Positions 7,288 to 17,610 of a stretch of 64,000 nucleotides of DNA are shown piece by piece. Numbering within the stretch: position 1 is the first letter of the stretch; every line of letters begins with the position of its first letter. Where the stretch lies: NCBI RefSeq assembly GCF_014653945.1, contig NZ_BNAU01000012.1, positions 147,378-211,377 of the forward strand, given 5' to 3'. Source of the DNA: Amycolatopsis deserti. Lineage in GTDB: Bacteria; Actinomycetota; Actinomycetes; Mycobacteriales; Pseudonocardiaceae. The notes under the pieces were generated by a model. It was not told the DNA's origin. It worked only from the letters and a program-made list of their open reading frames with translations, and did no database searches. A program made the position numbers and the translations under genes.

Positions 7288-8978
7288 GCGTCCTCCTTGC
7301 GCATCTCGCCGATCGTGATCGTGTACTCGGTGGGCAGCCCGATCTGCAGGTGGCCGTTGGTCGCCGGCGCGTCGTCCGGCACCAGCGGCAACGGGCTCTC
7401 CTCGAACGGCTCGCCCTGCTTGCGCGGCAGCGTCAGCCGGAAGCACGCCCCGTGCCCCGGCGCGCCCCACGCCTCCAGCTGTCCGCCGTGCAGGCGCGCG
7501 TCCTCGTGGCTGATCGCCAGCCCCAGGCCGGTGCCGCCGGTGCGGCGGTTGCGGGACGGGTCTGCGCGCCAGAACCGGTTGAACACCAGGTCGGCCTCAC
7601 CGGGCCGCAGGCCGACACCGTGGTCGCGAACCGTGATCGCGACCGCGTGCTCGTTCGCGGCCAGCGTGAGCCGCACCGGGTTGCCCTCGCTGTGGTCGAC
7701 CGCGTTGGCCAGCAGGTTGCGCAGGATCCGCTCGACGCGGCGGGCGTCGATCTCGGCGAGGGTCTCCTCCTCGGGCAGCTCCAGCTCGATCTCGGTCTCC
7801 GCGTTGCCCGCGATCACCCGCACCTGCTCGACGGCCCGCCGCGCGATGGACGACACGTCGATGAACTCGGCCGCCAGTTCTTCGACACCGGCGTCTAGCC
7901 TGCTGATCTCCAGCAGGTCGCCGAGCAGCGCCTCGAACCGGTCCAGCTCGTCGACCAGCAGCTCGGTGGACCGGGCCAGGCCGGCGGGGAACTGCTCGCG
8001 CGAGGCGTGCAGCACGTCGGCCGCCATCCGCACGGTGGTCAGCGGGGTGCGCAGCTCGTGCGAGACGTCCGAGGTGAACCGGCGCTGCAGCGTGCCGAAC
8101 TCCTCCAGCTGGCGGATCTGGTGCTGGATGCTCGCGGCCATCTCGTTGTAGGACACGGCGAGCTTCGACAGGTCGTCCTCACCGGTCACCGGCAGCCGTT
8201 CGTCCAGCTCACCGCCCGCGAACCGGGCGGCGGCCGCGGCGGCCTGCCGCACCGGGCGCACGACCTGGCGGGTGACCAGGTTCGCGATGCCGGCCAGCAG
8301 CGCGAGCAGCACCAGGCCGCCGACCAGCAGCGTGTTCTGCACCGTCTGGACCGTGCTCTGCTCTGCGGTCATCGGGAACAGCAGGTACAGCTGGATCGGG
8401 CGGCCGGTGCTGGTGACCGGCGCGCCGACGATCAGGTGCGTGGTGCGGGTGCCGTCCGCGTCCGTGTCGGTGTTGATCTGCCAGGCGACCTGGTTGTTCT
8501 CCACGAACCGCTGCAGGCCGTCCGGCACCTTCGTGATCGGCCCGGCGGAGTCGGTCGAGTCCACCCCGCCCGCGGTCAGCACCGGCTCGAACGCGCCGGC
8601 CGCCGACGCCGCGGTGCCCTGGTCCTCCGACGAGCTGCTGGTGATCTTCTTCAGCGCGTTCTGCAGCCGGTCGGCCAGCGCGTCCTGGTCGCTGATCCCG
8701 ACCAGCTCGTTCTCCGCGGTGCGCACGACCTGCAGGGTCTGCGCGACCGCGGCCTGCCGCTTGGTGTCGGTCAGGCGCTGGGTGATCTGGTTCTGCAGCA
8801 CCATGCCCAGCACGAGCCCCACCGCCGAGGACAGCGCGAGCGTCGAGACGGTCACCTTGAACTGCAGCGACCGCCGCCACAGCACGCCGAACGCGATGGC
8901 GCGACCGCGGGCGTAGGCGCCCGCGCGGGGGGCCAGCCGCAGCACCGCGCGGACGAAGGCCAGGACTCTTCGCTTCAT
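7284..8978 (-). CDS. mtrB: Sensor histidine kinase MtrB
   Basis: A 564-residue membrane kinase. Segment 1 is about residues 41-62, an extracellular sensor domain reaches about 215, segment 2 is about 216-237, and HAMP follows to about 290. The H-box SHELRTPL has the phospho-accepting His at residue 307. The N-box RNLLANAVDH and the ATP lid GTGLGLAISH are intact. With MtrA it controls cell-wall hydrolases, division and osmotic responses in actinobacteria. It starts 7 bp after the mtrA stop. Confidence 0.96.
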   Translation of the reverse strand: MKRRVLAFVRAVLRLAPRAGAYARGRAIAFGVLWRRSLQFKVTVSTLALSSAVGLVLGMVLQNQITQRLTDTKRQAAVAQTLQVVRTAENELVGISDQDALADRLQNALKKITSSSSEDQGTAASAAGAFEPVLTAGGVDSTDSAGPITKVPDGLQRFVENNQVAWQINTDTDADGTRTTHLIVGAPVTSTGRPIQLYLLFPMTAEQSTVQTVQNTLLVGGLVLLALLAGIANLVTRQVVRPVRQAAAAAARFAGGELDERLPVTGEDDLSKLAVSYNEMAASIQHQIRQLEEFGTLQRRFTSDVSHELRTPLTTVRMAADVLHASREQFPAGLARSTELLVDELDRFEALLGDLLEISRLDAGVEELAAEFIDVSSIARRAVEQVRVIAGNAETEIELELPEEETLAEIDARRVERILRNLLANAVDHSEGNPVRLTLAANEHAVAITVRDHGVGLRPGEADLVFNRFWRADPSRNRRTGGTGLGLAISHEDARLHGGQLEAWGAPGHGACFRLTLPRKQGEPFEESPLPLVPDDAPATNGHLQIGLPTEYTITIGEMRKEDA

Positions 8979-8985
8979 TTCGCTG

Positions 8986-9669
8986 TTACGGCGGGCCCGC
9001 CTTGTACCCGACGCCGCGCACGGTCAGGACGACCTCGGGGTGCTCGGGGTCCTTCTCGACCTTCGAGCGCAACCGCTGGACGTGCACGTTGACCAGGCGG
9101 GTGTCGGCCGCGTGCCGGTAGCCCCAGACCTGCTCGAGCAGGACCTCGCGGGTGAACACCTGGCGCGGCTTGCGGGCCAGCGCGACCAGCAGGTCGAACT
9201 CCAGCGGGGTGAGCGGGATGGACTTGCCCTCCCGGGTCACCTCGTGGCCCGGCACGTCGATGGTCAGGTCACCGATGGTCAGCGTCTCGGCCGGCTCGGC
9301 CTCGGTGCGCCGCAGCCGGGCGCGCACGCGGGCGACCAGCTCCTTCGGCTTGAACGGCTTGACCACGTAGTCGTCGGCGCCGGACTCCAGGCCCAGCACG
9401 ATGTCGACCGTGTCGCTCTTCGCGGTGAGCATGACGATCGGCACGCCCGACTCGGCTCGGATCGCCTTGCAGACGTCGATGCCGTTCATGCCGGGCAGCA
9501 TCAGGTCGAGCAGCACGAGATCGGGCTTCAGCTCCCGCAGGGCGGGCAGCGCCCGGGAGCCGTCCGCCACCACCGCGGTGTCGAACCCCTCGCCGCGCAG
9601 CACGATGGTGAGCATCTCCGCGAGAGCGGGGTCGTCGTCGACGACCAACACACGTGCCTTCATGACCAC
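8986..9669 (-). CDS. mtrA: Response regulator MtrA
   Basis: A 227-residue OmpR-family regulator: receiver domain (acidic pocket DDD at 11-13, phospho-Asp in LLDLMLPG at residue 55, Lys in VKPF) and a C-terminal winged helix ending VRTV-like VLTVRGVGYKAG. In actinobacteria MtrA is essential or important and acts on cell-wall and division genes. The start is uncertain: GTG at 9669 or ATG at 9663, six bases downstream; no clear ribosome-binding site decides between them. Confidence 0.96.
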   Translation of the reverse strand: MVMKARVLVVDDDPALAEMLTIVLRGEGFDTAVVADGSRALPALRELKPDLVLLDLMLPGMNGIDVCKAIRAESGVPIVMLTAKSDTVDIVLGLESGADDYVVKPFKPKELVARVRARLRRTEAEPAETLTIGDLTIDVPGHEVTREGKSIPLTPLEFDLLVALARKPRQVFTREVLLEQVWGYRHAADTRLVNVHVQRLRSKVEKDPEHPEVVLTVRGVGYKAGPP

Positions 9670-9736
9670 ATATTCGCACTACGGAGACCGTTCGTGACGG
9701 CCGACCCTGCGAACGGCTCACGGATCCGCACGCCCG

Positions 9737-10384
9737 TTACCCCGGATGGACGAGCGCGGCGGCGAGCCGGGCGTGGTCGACGCCCGCCGCGCCGTCCACC
9801 ACGTGCCAACCGGACAACCAGGACGCCGCGGCCAGCTCGTCGTAGACCGCGGCGCAGCGGGACTGGAGGTCGTCGTCGGACTCGAAGGCGTCCTTGGCCC
9901 GCCCGGCGTCGGCCGAGGCCCGGCGCTCGGCCCGCTCGGCGGCCACGGCGGGCGGCACGCGAAGCAGGATCTGCGCGTCGGGCAGCGGCAGGCCGAAGCG
10001 GTCGATCTCGATCTCGCGGACCCACCGCACGAACTCGCCGTCCGCGTGCTGCCGCAGCCGGGCCGCGCCGTAGGCGGCGTTGGAGGCGACGTACCGGTCG
10101 AGCAAGACGACGTCGTGGGTGTCGAGCCCGGCGCGGATCTCGGCGGCGGCGTCCCGGCGGTCGAGGGCGTAGAGCAGGCCCATGCCGTAGACGGAATCGG
10201 TGAGGTCGCCGTGGCGGCGGTGCAGGCCCTCGTGGATGAGGTCGGCGTGCACGCTGCGGCCGTACCGGGGGAAGGCCTGGGTGGTGACCGTGTGGCCCTG
10301 GTCGTGCAGGGCCTTGGTGAGGCCGTCGGTCAGCGTGCGCTTGCCCGCACCGTCGAGCCCCTCGATGACCACCAGCCGTCCCAC
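9737..10384 (-). CDS. tmk: dTMP kinase
   Basis: A 215-residue thymidylate kinase that converts dTMP to dTDP. The P-loop GLDGAGKRT is at residues 9-17. FPRYG and the DR motif in LLDRYVASNAAYG fit the nucleotide-binding site. It resembles the mycobacterial enzyme, which also has GAGKRT. It sits between the toxin-antitoxin pair and mtrA, all on the minus strand; in mycobacteria tmk lies directly between sahH and mtrA. Confidence 0.93.
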   Translation of the reverse strand: MGRLVVIEGLDGAGKRTLTDGLTKALHDQGHTVTTQAFPRYGRSVHADLIHEGLHRRHGDLTDSVYGMGLLYALDRRDAAAEIRAGLDTHDVVLLDRYVASNAAYGAARLRQHADGEFVRWVREIEIDRFGLPLPDAQILLRVPPAVAAERAERRASADAGRAKDAFESDDDLQSRCAAVYDELAAASWLSGWHVVDGAAGVDHARLAAALVHPG

Positions 10385-10407
10385 GCGCTCAGGTTATCCG
10401 GCGGCTC

Positions 10408-10854
10408 TCAGCGCACTTCGAGGCCGTGCGCCTTCGCCGCGTCGGCCTGGCGCTGGTCGCGGGTGACCATCACGACGGGCTCACCGCCGGTGAGCGCCGC
10501 GGTGTCGTTGAGGGCGACCGCGAGGTGGATGGCGTCGAGCGTCCGGAGCGCGTGGTGGTCGGACACCAGCCGGTACGCCGCCGGCATGATCACCTGGGGT
10601 ACGAGCGGCACGAGGCTCAGCGCGCTCCCACCACCGGTTTCGGCGTCGAAGCGCGCGAGAGCGAGCTTGGCTTCGCGGATCCGGCCGTTGTTCCACGCGG
10701 TCGCCATCGCGCTCGCGAACTCGACCCTCGTCAGCTCGCTCGTCAGCACCAGGTTTTCGTTGTCGAGGAGCAGCTCGATCATCTGCTCGTGCTCGGGCTC
10801 GTCGGGGAGGAACGCCCGGACGACCGCGCTGGTGTCGGCGTAGAAGACCGTCAC
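10408..10854 (-). CDS. PIN-domain (VapC-type) toxin
   Basis: A 148-residue PIN-domain ribonuclease. Conserved acidic residues are visible: Asp in YADTSA near the N-terminus, Glu in TRVEFASAM, Asp in TLDAIHLA and Asp in VTRDQRQ. Such proteins cleave RNA and are held inactive by a cognate antitoxin. The GTG at 10854 overlaps the antitoxin stop by 4 bp (GTGA); a GTG at 10857 is also possible. The pair interrupts the usual ahcY-tmk adjacency, which suggests later insertion. Confidence 0.88.
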   Translation of the reverse strand: MTVFYADTSAVVRAFLPDEPEHEQMIELLLDNENLVLTSELTRVEFASAMATAWNNGRIREAKLALARFDAETGGGSALSLVPLVPQVIMPAAYRLVSDHHALRTLDAIHLAVALNDTAALTGGEPVVMVTRDQRQADAAKAHGLEVR

Positions 10855-11138
10855 CACTCGCCTCGCGACCAGTCCAGGGCCTCACTGACGGAGGTGCCGC
10901 TGCCCCGCAGGACCTCGTCGAGTTGCTCGCGCGTCGGAACCGGCCCCTCAGGCGCGAACGCGACGAGCTTCCCGTCGGCGAGCAGGCGCCGCTTGCGTTC
11001 CTCGCGGGACTCCGGCCGGTCGACCGCCGCTTTCAGGGTCTCGGTCACGAACTCGTTGACGCTGCGCCCCTCGGCCTCGGCTTTCGCCTTCACCCGGGCG
11101 TGCAGCTCGTCGTCGAGACGGGTGATCATCTGCCGCAT
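10851..11138 (-). CDS. Ribbon-helix-helix antitoxin
   Basis: A 95-residue protein. The N-terminal MITRLDDELHARVKAKAEAEGRSVNEFVTETL stretch (from residue 4) is a typical Arc/FitA-type ribbon-helix-helix DNA-binding domain. The acidic C-terminal tail (from about residue 60) would wrap the toxin. It precedes and overlaps the toxin gene. It starts 8 bp downstream of an inverted repeat that looks like its own operator, so the pair is probably autorepressed. Confidence 0.85.
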   Translation of the reverse strand: MRQMITRLDDELHARVKAKAEAEGRSVNEFVTETLKAAVDRPESREERKRRLLADGKLVAFAPEGPVPTREQLDEVLRGSGTSVSEALDWSRGEW

Positions 11139-11145
11139 ACCGAGA

Positions 11146-11175
11146 TGCTATCACAGGCAGGCACCCATGATAGCA
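11146..11175. promoter_or_regulatory. Inverted-repeat operator of the toxin-antitoxin pair
   Basis: Perfect 8-bp half-sites TGCTATCA (11146-11153) and TGATAGCA (11168-11175) are 22 bp apart centre to centre, about two helical turns, directly upstream of the antitoxin ATG on the minus strand. This spacing suits two RHH dimers bound on one DNA face. Confidence 0.7.
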
Positions 11176-11196
11176 CCTCGAAGCGGCAGGTCGCGG

Positions 11197-12672
<1,476 letters not shown>

Positions 12673-12758
12673 AGCGGCATTTCCTCCAACGATCGACTCC
12701 ACCTGAACAGTACCGTTGTCCGTTCATCGCAGGACACCCGGAAAAGGAGACAGCCGAC

Positions 12759-15059
12759 GTGCCGCTTCCTGGCCCCGACACCCGAGTGGTCGAACTACGC
12801 GTGCCGGGCCTGTCCGGCACCACCGGTGAGGAGCTGCTGGACGCGGCCGGCACGGTGGAGGTCGCCGGGGACGGTGTGGGCCGGGTCATCCGCCCGTCGG
12901 ACCGGCTGCGGCGCCCGGCGCCCGGTCCGGTGCTGCAGGCGCTCGGCCGGTCGGTGCCGCGCACGCTCGAGGGGTACCTGTGGAGCGGCATGACCTCCGG
13001 CGGCGCGGCGAAGGCGGCGTGGGCGCTGCTGTTCCCGTTCTCGCTGGCCAACGTGGCGCACTGGATGCTGCCGCCGGTGCCGCAGGGCAGTCGCGCGGCG
13101 GCCGCGCTCGGCGGCCTGTGCCGGGGCGTGCTGCGGATCGCCGCGCTGCTGCTGACGATGCTGCTCGTCGCGCAGGTCGCGGTCATCACGCTCGACCTGT
13201 TCGCCGCGCAGTGCCTGGCGCCCGGCCGCCGGTGCCTGACCGGCCTGCCGGGCTGGATGCGCGACGTCGAACAGGTCCGCCTGGCCGCGGGGCTGCTGCC
13301 GGTCGCGCTGGTGGTCCTCGTGCTGTACCGGGTGTCCGGGACGAACTGGACGGTCCGCGCCCACACGCCCCCGCCGCCCGGCGACACGCTGCCCGGTGAC
13401 GTGCTGCGCGGCGACACGGATTCGCCCGTGCTGCGCTGCGTGCACACCGTGGCCGCGCTGAGCACCGTCGCGCTGCTCGCCGTCGGCGGGCCGCTCGACG
13501 TGCCCGGCGACGTGTTCGGGCGGCTGCTGTGGGCCCCCTCGCTCGTGCTGACCGGGGTCGCGCTGGTCACGTCGGCGTCCGGAGCGCGGGAGCTGCCGCG
13601 GTGGGCGCGCGGCGGGTTGCTCTGGGTGGCGGTCGCGTTGCTGGTCGCGGTCGGCGTGCGCGGCGCGGTGCCCACCGGTTCGGACGCGACCGTCGCCGGG
13701 GTCGGCGCGGCGCTGATCGGCGCGTGGCTGGTGTTCGCGGTGCTGCTGATCCCCGCGGCGCTGCTGGCCCGCCGGACCTGGCGCGAGCTGCCGAAGCGGC
13801 TGCGCCCGTGGGCCGGCGGCTGGGCGGCGGCGCCCGCGCTGGCGCTCGCGGCGCTGCTCGGCGCCGGGTTCGGCGCGGGCCTGGCGACCGGGCTGCGGCG
13901 GTTGTCCGGCGCTGGTGACCTCCGCCTGCCGGACAGCTACCGGCTGGTGACCGCGTTGTGGGGTGGCGGCCTGGTGCTGGCGATCGTGCTGGGCGTGCTC
14001 GGGTTCGCCGTGGGCGTGCCGCTGCGGCGGCGCTCGCGCGGGGTACCAGAGATCGTGCGGATGCTCCAGTCCCCGGCGGACGAGCAGGCCGCGGCTGCCG
14101 CGTGGGCGCGGTCGGCGTGGGAACGGCGGCACCTGCACCACCTCGCGCTCGGCGTGATCGCCGGACTGTCGCTCGGCGCGGCCGCGCTGCTGGTGGCCTG
14201 GTACGGCTTCGGCACGCTGCCCGGCTGGCTCGACCCGCTGTCCGCGGCCGGGGTGTTCGGGCTCGGCGCGCTGGCCGTCGGGTTGCTGCGGGTCGTCTAC
14301 ACCGCGGCGACGAAGCCCGGGCGCAACCGGCACCTCGGGGCACTGGCCGATCTCGTGTGCTTCTGGCCGCGGGCGGCGCACCCGGCGATCCCGCCGTGTT
14401 ACGCGCTGAAGGTGGTGCCGGACCTCGCGGCTCGCGCGAAGGAACACCTGGCCGAGCCGAACACCCGCGTCGTGCTGGGCGGCGAGAAGCTGGGCAGTGT
14501 GCTGGCGGTGATCGCGGCCGCGCGGCTGGTGCACAGCGTCTCGCCAGCCGACCGGGAACGGGTCGGCCTGCTCAGCGCGGGGTCGCCGCTGCAGTGGGGG
14601 TACCAGCGGGCGTTCCCCGCGGTGCTGCCGCACGCCGCGCTCGCCGCGCTGTACGGGTCGCTGGACGGGCGGTGGCGCGGGCTGGCGCGCGGGACGGACA
14701 TCTTCGGCGGCGGTGTGACGACCTGGCGGCACCAGGTCGACGGCGACAAGCTCACCGGCGAGGGCTACCTGCCCGACGGCAGCTGGGGCGCGCTCACGCC
14801 GGCCGCCACGGGCGCGACCGGGGCCCTCGTCCTGGGCGGCGACCACTGGCTGCCCGACCCGGTGCACCCGCCATCCGGCGCGCGCCGGTGGGCGGCCGGG
14901 GTGCTCGGGCACGCGGACTACCTGGTGGACCCGGAATGGGACCAGGCGGTGGCGATCGCGGCCGGCCTGGAGACGCCGGGAAAGCCGGCCCGCGGGGCGG
15001 CCGAGCAGGTGCCCCTGTTCCCCGACCTCCCCCGGTTCCACCTGAACCTGGCCCGCTGA
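12759..15059 (+). CDS. Large membrane protein with a degenerate lipase-like C-terminal domain
   Basis: A 766-residue protein with about 8-10 membrane segments spread over residues 90-510 and a long soluble C-terminal domain. In that domain GGEKLGSVLAVIAAARLV followed by LLSAGSPLQWGYQRAFP matches, from memory, the nucleophile elbow (GHSQGSVLA) and the GSPL...Y...FP segment of actinobacterial membrane proteins with an alpha/beta-hydrolase-like tail. The elbow Ser position is Lys here, so catalysis is unlikely. The GTG start follows AAGGAG by 8 nt. Its function is unknown. Confidence 0.7.
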   Translation: MPLPGPDTRVVELRVPGLSGTTGEELLDAAGTVEVAGDGVGRVIRPSDRLRRPAPGPVLQALGRSVPRTLEGYLWSGMTSGGAAKAAWALLFPFSLANVAHWMLPPVPQGSRAAAALGGLCRGVLRIAALLLTMLLVAQVAVITLDLFAAQCLAPGRRCLTGLPGWMRDVEQVRLAAGLLPVALVVLVLYRVSGTNWTVRAHTPPPPGDTLPGDVLRGDTDSPVLRCVHTVAALSTVALLAVGGPLDVPGDVFGRLLWAPSLVLTGVALVTSASGARELPRWARGGLLWVAVALLVAVGVRGAVPTGSDATVAGVGAALIGAWLVFAVLLIPAALLARRTWRELPKRLRPWAGGWAAAPALALAALLGAGFGAGLATGLRRLSGAGDLRLPDSYRLVTALWGGGLVLAIVLGVLGFAVGVPLRRRSRGVPEIVRMLQSPADEQAAAAAWARSAWERRHLHHLALGVIAGLSLGAAALLVAWYGFGTLPGWLDPLSAAGVFGLGALAVGLLRVVYTAATKPGRNRHLGALADLVCFWPRAAHPAIPPCYALKVVPDLAARAKEHLAEPNTRVVLGGEKLGSVLAVIAAARLVHSVSPADRERVGLLSAGSPLQWGYQRAFPAVLPHAALAALYGSLDGRWRGLARGTDIFGGGVTTWRHQVDGDKLTGEGYLPDGSWGALTPAATGATGALVLGGDHWLPDPVHPPSGARRWAAGVLGHADYLVDPEWDQAVAIAAGLETPGKPARGAAEQVPLFPDLPRFHLNLAR

Positions 15060-15063
15060 GCCG

Positions 15064-15975
15064 TCAAGCGCCGGGCACGGGGAACGCGTAGAGCCGCACG
15101 GTGACCTCCCGCGCCTCCGGCACCGGGTCCCGGCGCAACCGGCAGTACCGGGCCACCAGATCCTGGTACTCCGCCTCCAGGTGACGCAGCTCCGGCTCGG
15201 TCAGCCACGCCAGGCCCCGGTGGGCCTTGCCCCACGGCCCGAACTCGTCCCGGTGCCGCGCGGCCCAGGTGAGCAACTCGATCTCGCGACCGTACTTCGC
15301 GTCGAGGTAATCGGCGACGCGCCGCTGGTCGGCCTCGTCGAAGTCCTCCGGCCGCGGCTCGCGCACCGACTGCGGGACGGTGCGCCAACGACCGTCCCGG
15401 TGGCGTCGCACGTAGCCCGCCTCCGCCAGGGTGCCGAGGAGCGTGACGGCTCCGGCGCCGAACCGGCCGGTCAGCTCCGCGTCCGTGGCGGGCAGTTCGC
15501 GGAGCACCTGGTGGTGGCGCGGGTCGCTGTGGATCTCGATGTCCCGCAGCGTGAGGGCGCGCATCCGCAGGTCGCCGGTCAGCAGTCGCCGCGCGGCCAT
15601 GAGCAGGAACACGGCGATCGGCACCTCGGCGAACACGGCGAGGGCGAGGCTGGTCCACCGGTCGGGCGAGGACCAGTCGAGCACGACGTCGAACCACCCG
15701 TCGCACACCAGCAGTGCCGCCGTGGCCGCCAGCAACGGCACGGCGGAGCGGCGGCGGCGCAGACCGAGCCACGCCGCAGCCGCGAAGCAGCACACCAGCC
15801 CCACGTCGAACCCGACCCACGCGGTCCGCCACTGACCGGTGTCGAAGTGGTCGGGCAGCGTGTGCGCGAGGTAGACGATCCACGGCACGAGGCAAACCGC
15901 CGCGGCGCCGAGGAACACCAGCAACATCCTGCGGATCACCGGTCCGACGCTAGAGGCGCGCCGGACCGGTGACAT
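15064..15975 (-). CDS. Four-helix membrane protein of unknown function
   Basis: A 303-residue protein not assigned to a family. Residues about 17-37, 50-67, 78-96 and 105-125 look like membrane segments. The remaining half is soluble, charged and Arg/Glu-rich; ATDAELTGRFGAGAVTLLGTLAEAGYVRRHRDGRW reads like a winged-helix unit but is not a clear match. It is convergent with the preceding large membrane gene (4-bp gap). A start at an internal Met (residue 17, before the first segment) is possible. Confidence 0.6.
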   Translation of the reverse strand: MSPVRRASSVGPVIRRMLLVFLGAAAVCLVPWIVYLAHTLPDHFDTGQWRTAWVGFDVGLVCCFAAAAWLGLRRRRSAVPLLAATAALLVCDGWFDVVLDWSSPDRWTSLALAVFAEVPIAVFLLMAARRLLTGDLRMRALTLRDIEIHSDPRHHQVLRELPATDAELTGRFGAGAVTLLGTLAEAGYVRRHRDGRWRTVPQSVREPRPEDFDEADQRRVADYLDAKYGREIELLTWAARHRDEFGPWGKAHRGLAWLTEPELRHLEAEYQDLVARYCRLRRDPVPEAREVTVRLYAFPVPGA

Positions 15976-15991
15976 CCGGGATTTCCCCTGG

Positions 15992-17530
15992 CTAGGGCTT
16001 GGTCGGGTCGGCGCCGTCCACCGGCATCGGCGTCTCCGTCGCCGCGTGGCGCTTGCCCAGCAGCGAGTGCCGGCGGCTGTAGGCGAAGTAGATGACCACG
16101 CCGAGCACCATCCACGCCAGGAACCGCAGCCAGGTCAGCACCGTCAGGTTCAGCATCAGCCACAGGCACGCCAGGATCGCGAGGATCGGCACCACCGGCA
16201 CCCACGGCACCCGGAACGCGCGCGGCAGGTCCGGCCGCGTCCGGCGCAGCACCAGCACACCCGCGGAGACCAGCACGAACGCGAACAGCGTGCCGACGTT
16301 GACCATTTCCTCCAGCTTGTCCGCCGGGAAGAACGTCGCCGCCACCGCGACCAGGAGGCCGACCAGCATGGTCGCGCGGCCCGGGGTGCCGCGTTCGCTC
16401 GTGCGCGCCAGCGAGCGCGGCAGCAGGCCGTCCCGCGACATCGCGTACAGCACCCGGACCTGGCCCAGCATCAGCACCATCACCACGGTGGTCAGACCGG
16501 CCAGCGCGCCGACCGAGATGACGTTCGCCGCCCAGTTGACGCCGTTCGCGGCGAACGCGGTGGCCAGCGTCTTGTGGCTGCCGTCGCCGGCGTCGGTCGC
16601 CAGGTCGGTGTAGGGCACCATGCCGACGACCACCAGCGACACCGCCACGTACAGCACGGTGACGATCGCCAGCGAGCCGAAGATGCCGCGCGGCACCGAG
16701 CGCTGCGGGTTCTTCGTCTCCTCCGCCGTGGTCGCCACGATGTCGAACCCGATGAACGCGAAGAACACCAGCGAGGCGCCGGCGAGCAGCCCGAACAGGC
16801 CGAACGAGCTGCTCGCCCCGCCCGCGATCAGCGAGAACAGCGACTGGTCCACGCCCGACTGGCCGCTGCCCGCCTCCGCGCCCGGCGGGATGTAGGGCGT
16901 GTAGTTGGCGCCCTTGACGTAGAACAGGCCGAGCACGATCACGAACAGCACGATGCCGACCTTGATCGCGGTGATCACCATGGAGACCCGGGACGACAGC
17001 TTCGTGCCGAGCGTCAGCACCACGGCCAGCGCGACCACCAGGATCAACGCGCCCCAGTCCACCGTGAGGCCGCCGAGGTCGAACGTCGTCTTCGCGCCGT
17101 CGCCGAAGATGTAGCCGAGCACCGTCTCCAGGTACACCGACCAGCCCTTGGACACCGCGGCCGCGCCGACGGCCAGTTCCAGCACCAGGTCCCAGCCGAT
17201 GATCCAGGCCATGAACTCGCCGAACGTCGCGTACGAGAACGTGTAGGCGCTGCCCGCGACCGGCACGGTCGAGGCGAACTCGGCGTAGCACAGCGCGGCG
17301 AGGCCGCACGCGATCGCGGCGAACACGAACGCCAGCGACACCGACGGTCCGGCGTAGTCGCCCGCGGTGCGCGCGGTCAGCGTGAAGATGCCGGCGCCGA
17401 TGACGACCGCGACCCCGAACACCGTCAGGTCCCACGCCGACAGATTGCGCCGCAACCTGGTATCCGGCTCGTCGGTGTCCTTAATGGACTGCTCGATGGA
17501 CTTCGTGCGCCACAGCCCGTTACCTGGCAA
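15992..17530 (-). CDS. APC family amino acid permease (cationic amino acid transporter type)
   Basis: A 512-residue transporter with 12 or more membrane segments. The first helix has GVAVVIGAGIFTLTARTAGDYAGPS, the APC substrate-binding signature, and the YAEFASTVPVAGSAYTFSY stretch is typical of CAT/YfnA-like permeases. The start is TTG at 17530: GGGAGGAG lies 6 nt upstream. In M. tuberculosis a CAT-type permease (Rv3253c, from memory) lies at the equivalent place near manA, so this is a conserved neighbourhood gene rather than an insertion. Confidence 0.9.
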   Translation of the reverse strand: MPGNGLWRTKSIEQSIKDTDEPDTRLRRNLSAWDLTVFGVAVVIGAGIFTLTARTAGDYAGPSVSLAFVFAAIACGLAALCYAEFASTVPVAGSAYTFSYATFGEFMAWIIGWDLVLELAVGAAAVSKGWSVYLETVLGYIFGDGAKTTFDLGGLTVDWGALILVVALAVVLTLGTKLSSRVSMVITAIKVGIVLFVIVLGLFYVKGANYTPYIPPGAEAGSGQSGVDQSLFSLIAGGASSSFGLFGLLAGASLVFFAFIGFDIVATTAEETKNPQRSVPRGIFGSLAIVTVLYVAVSLVVVGMVPYTDLATDAGDGSHKTLATAFAANGVNWAANVISVGALAGLTTVVMVLMLGQVRVLYAMSRDGLLPRSLARTSERGTPGRATMLVGLLVAVAATFFPADKLEEMVNVGTLFAFVLVSAGVLVLRRTRPDLPRAFRVPWVPVVPILAILACLWLMLNLTVLTWLRFLAWMVLGVVIYFAYSRRHSLLGKRHAATETPMPVDGADPTKP

Positions 17531-17610
17531 GGGTGTCTCCTCCCGGTGTCCTGGGTCTCAGGTCCGGTTGGTCACCCTAACGCGAACGGGTGAAGCGAGC
17601 GAATCGGAGG

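Noticed and set aside
12673..12758. SAH riboswitch in front of ahcY
   Set aside because: The leader is too short and lacks the conserved aptamer motifs.
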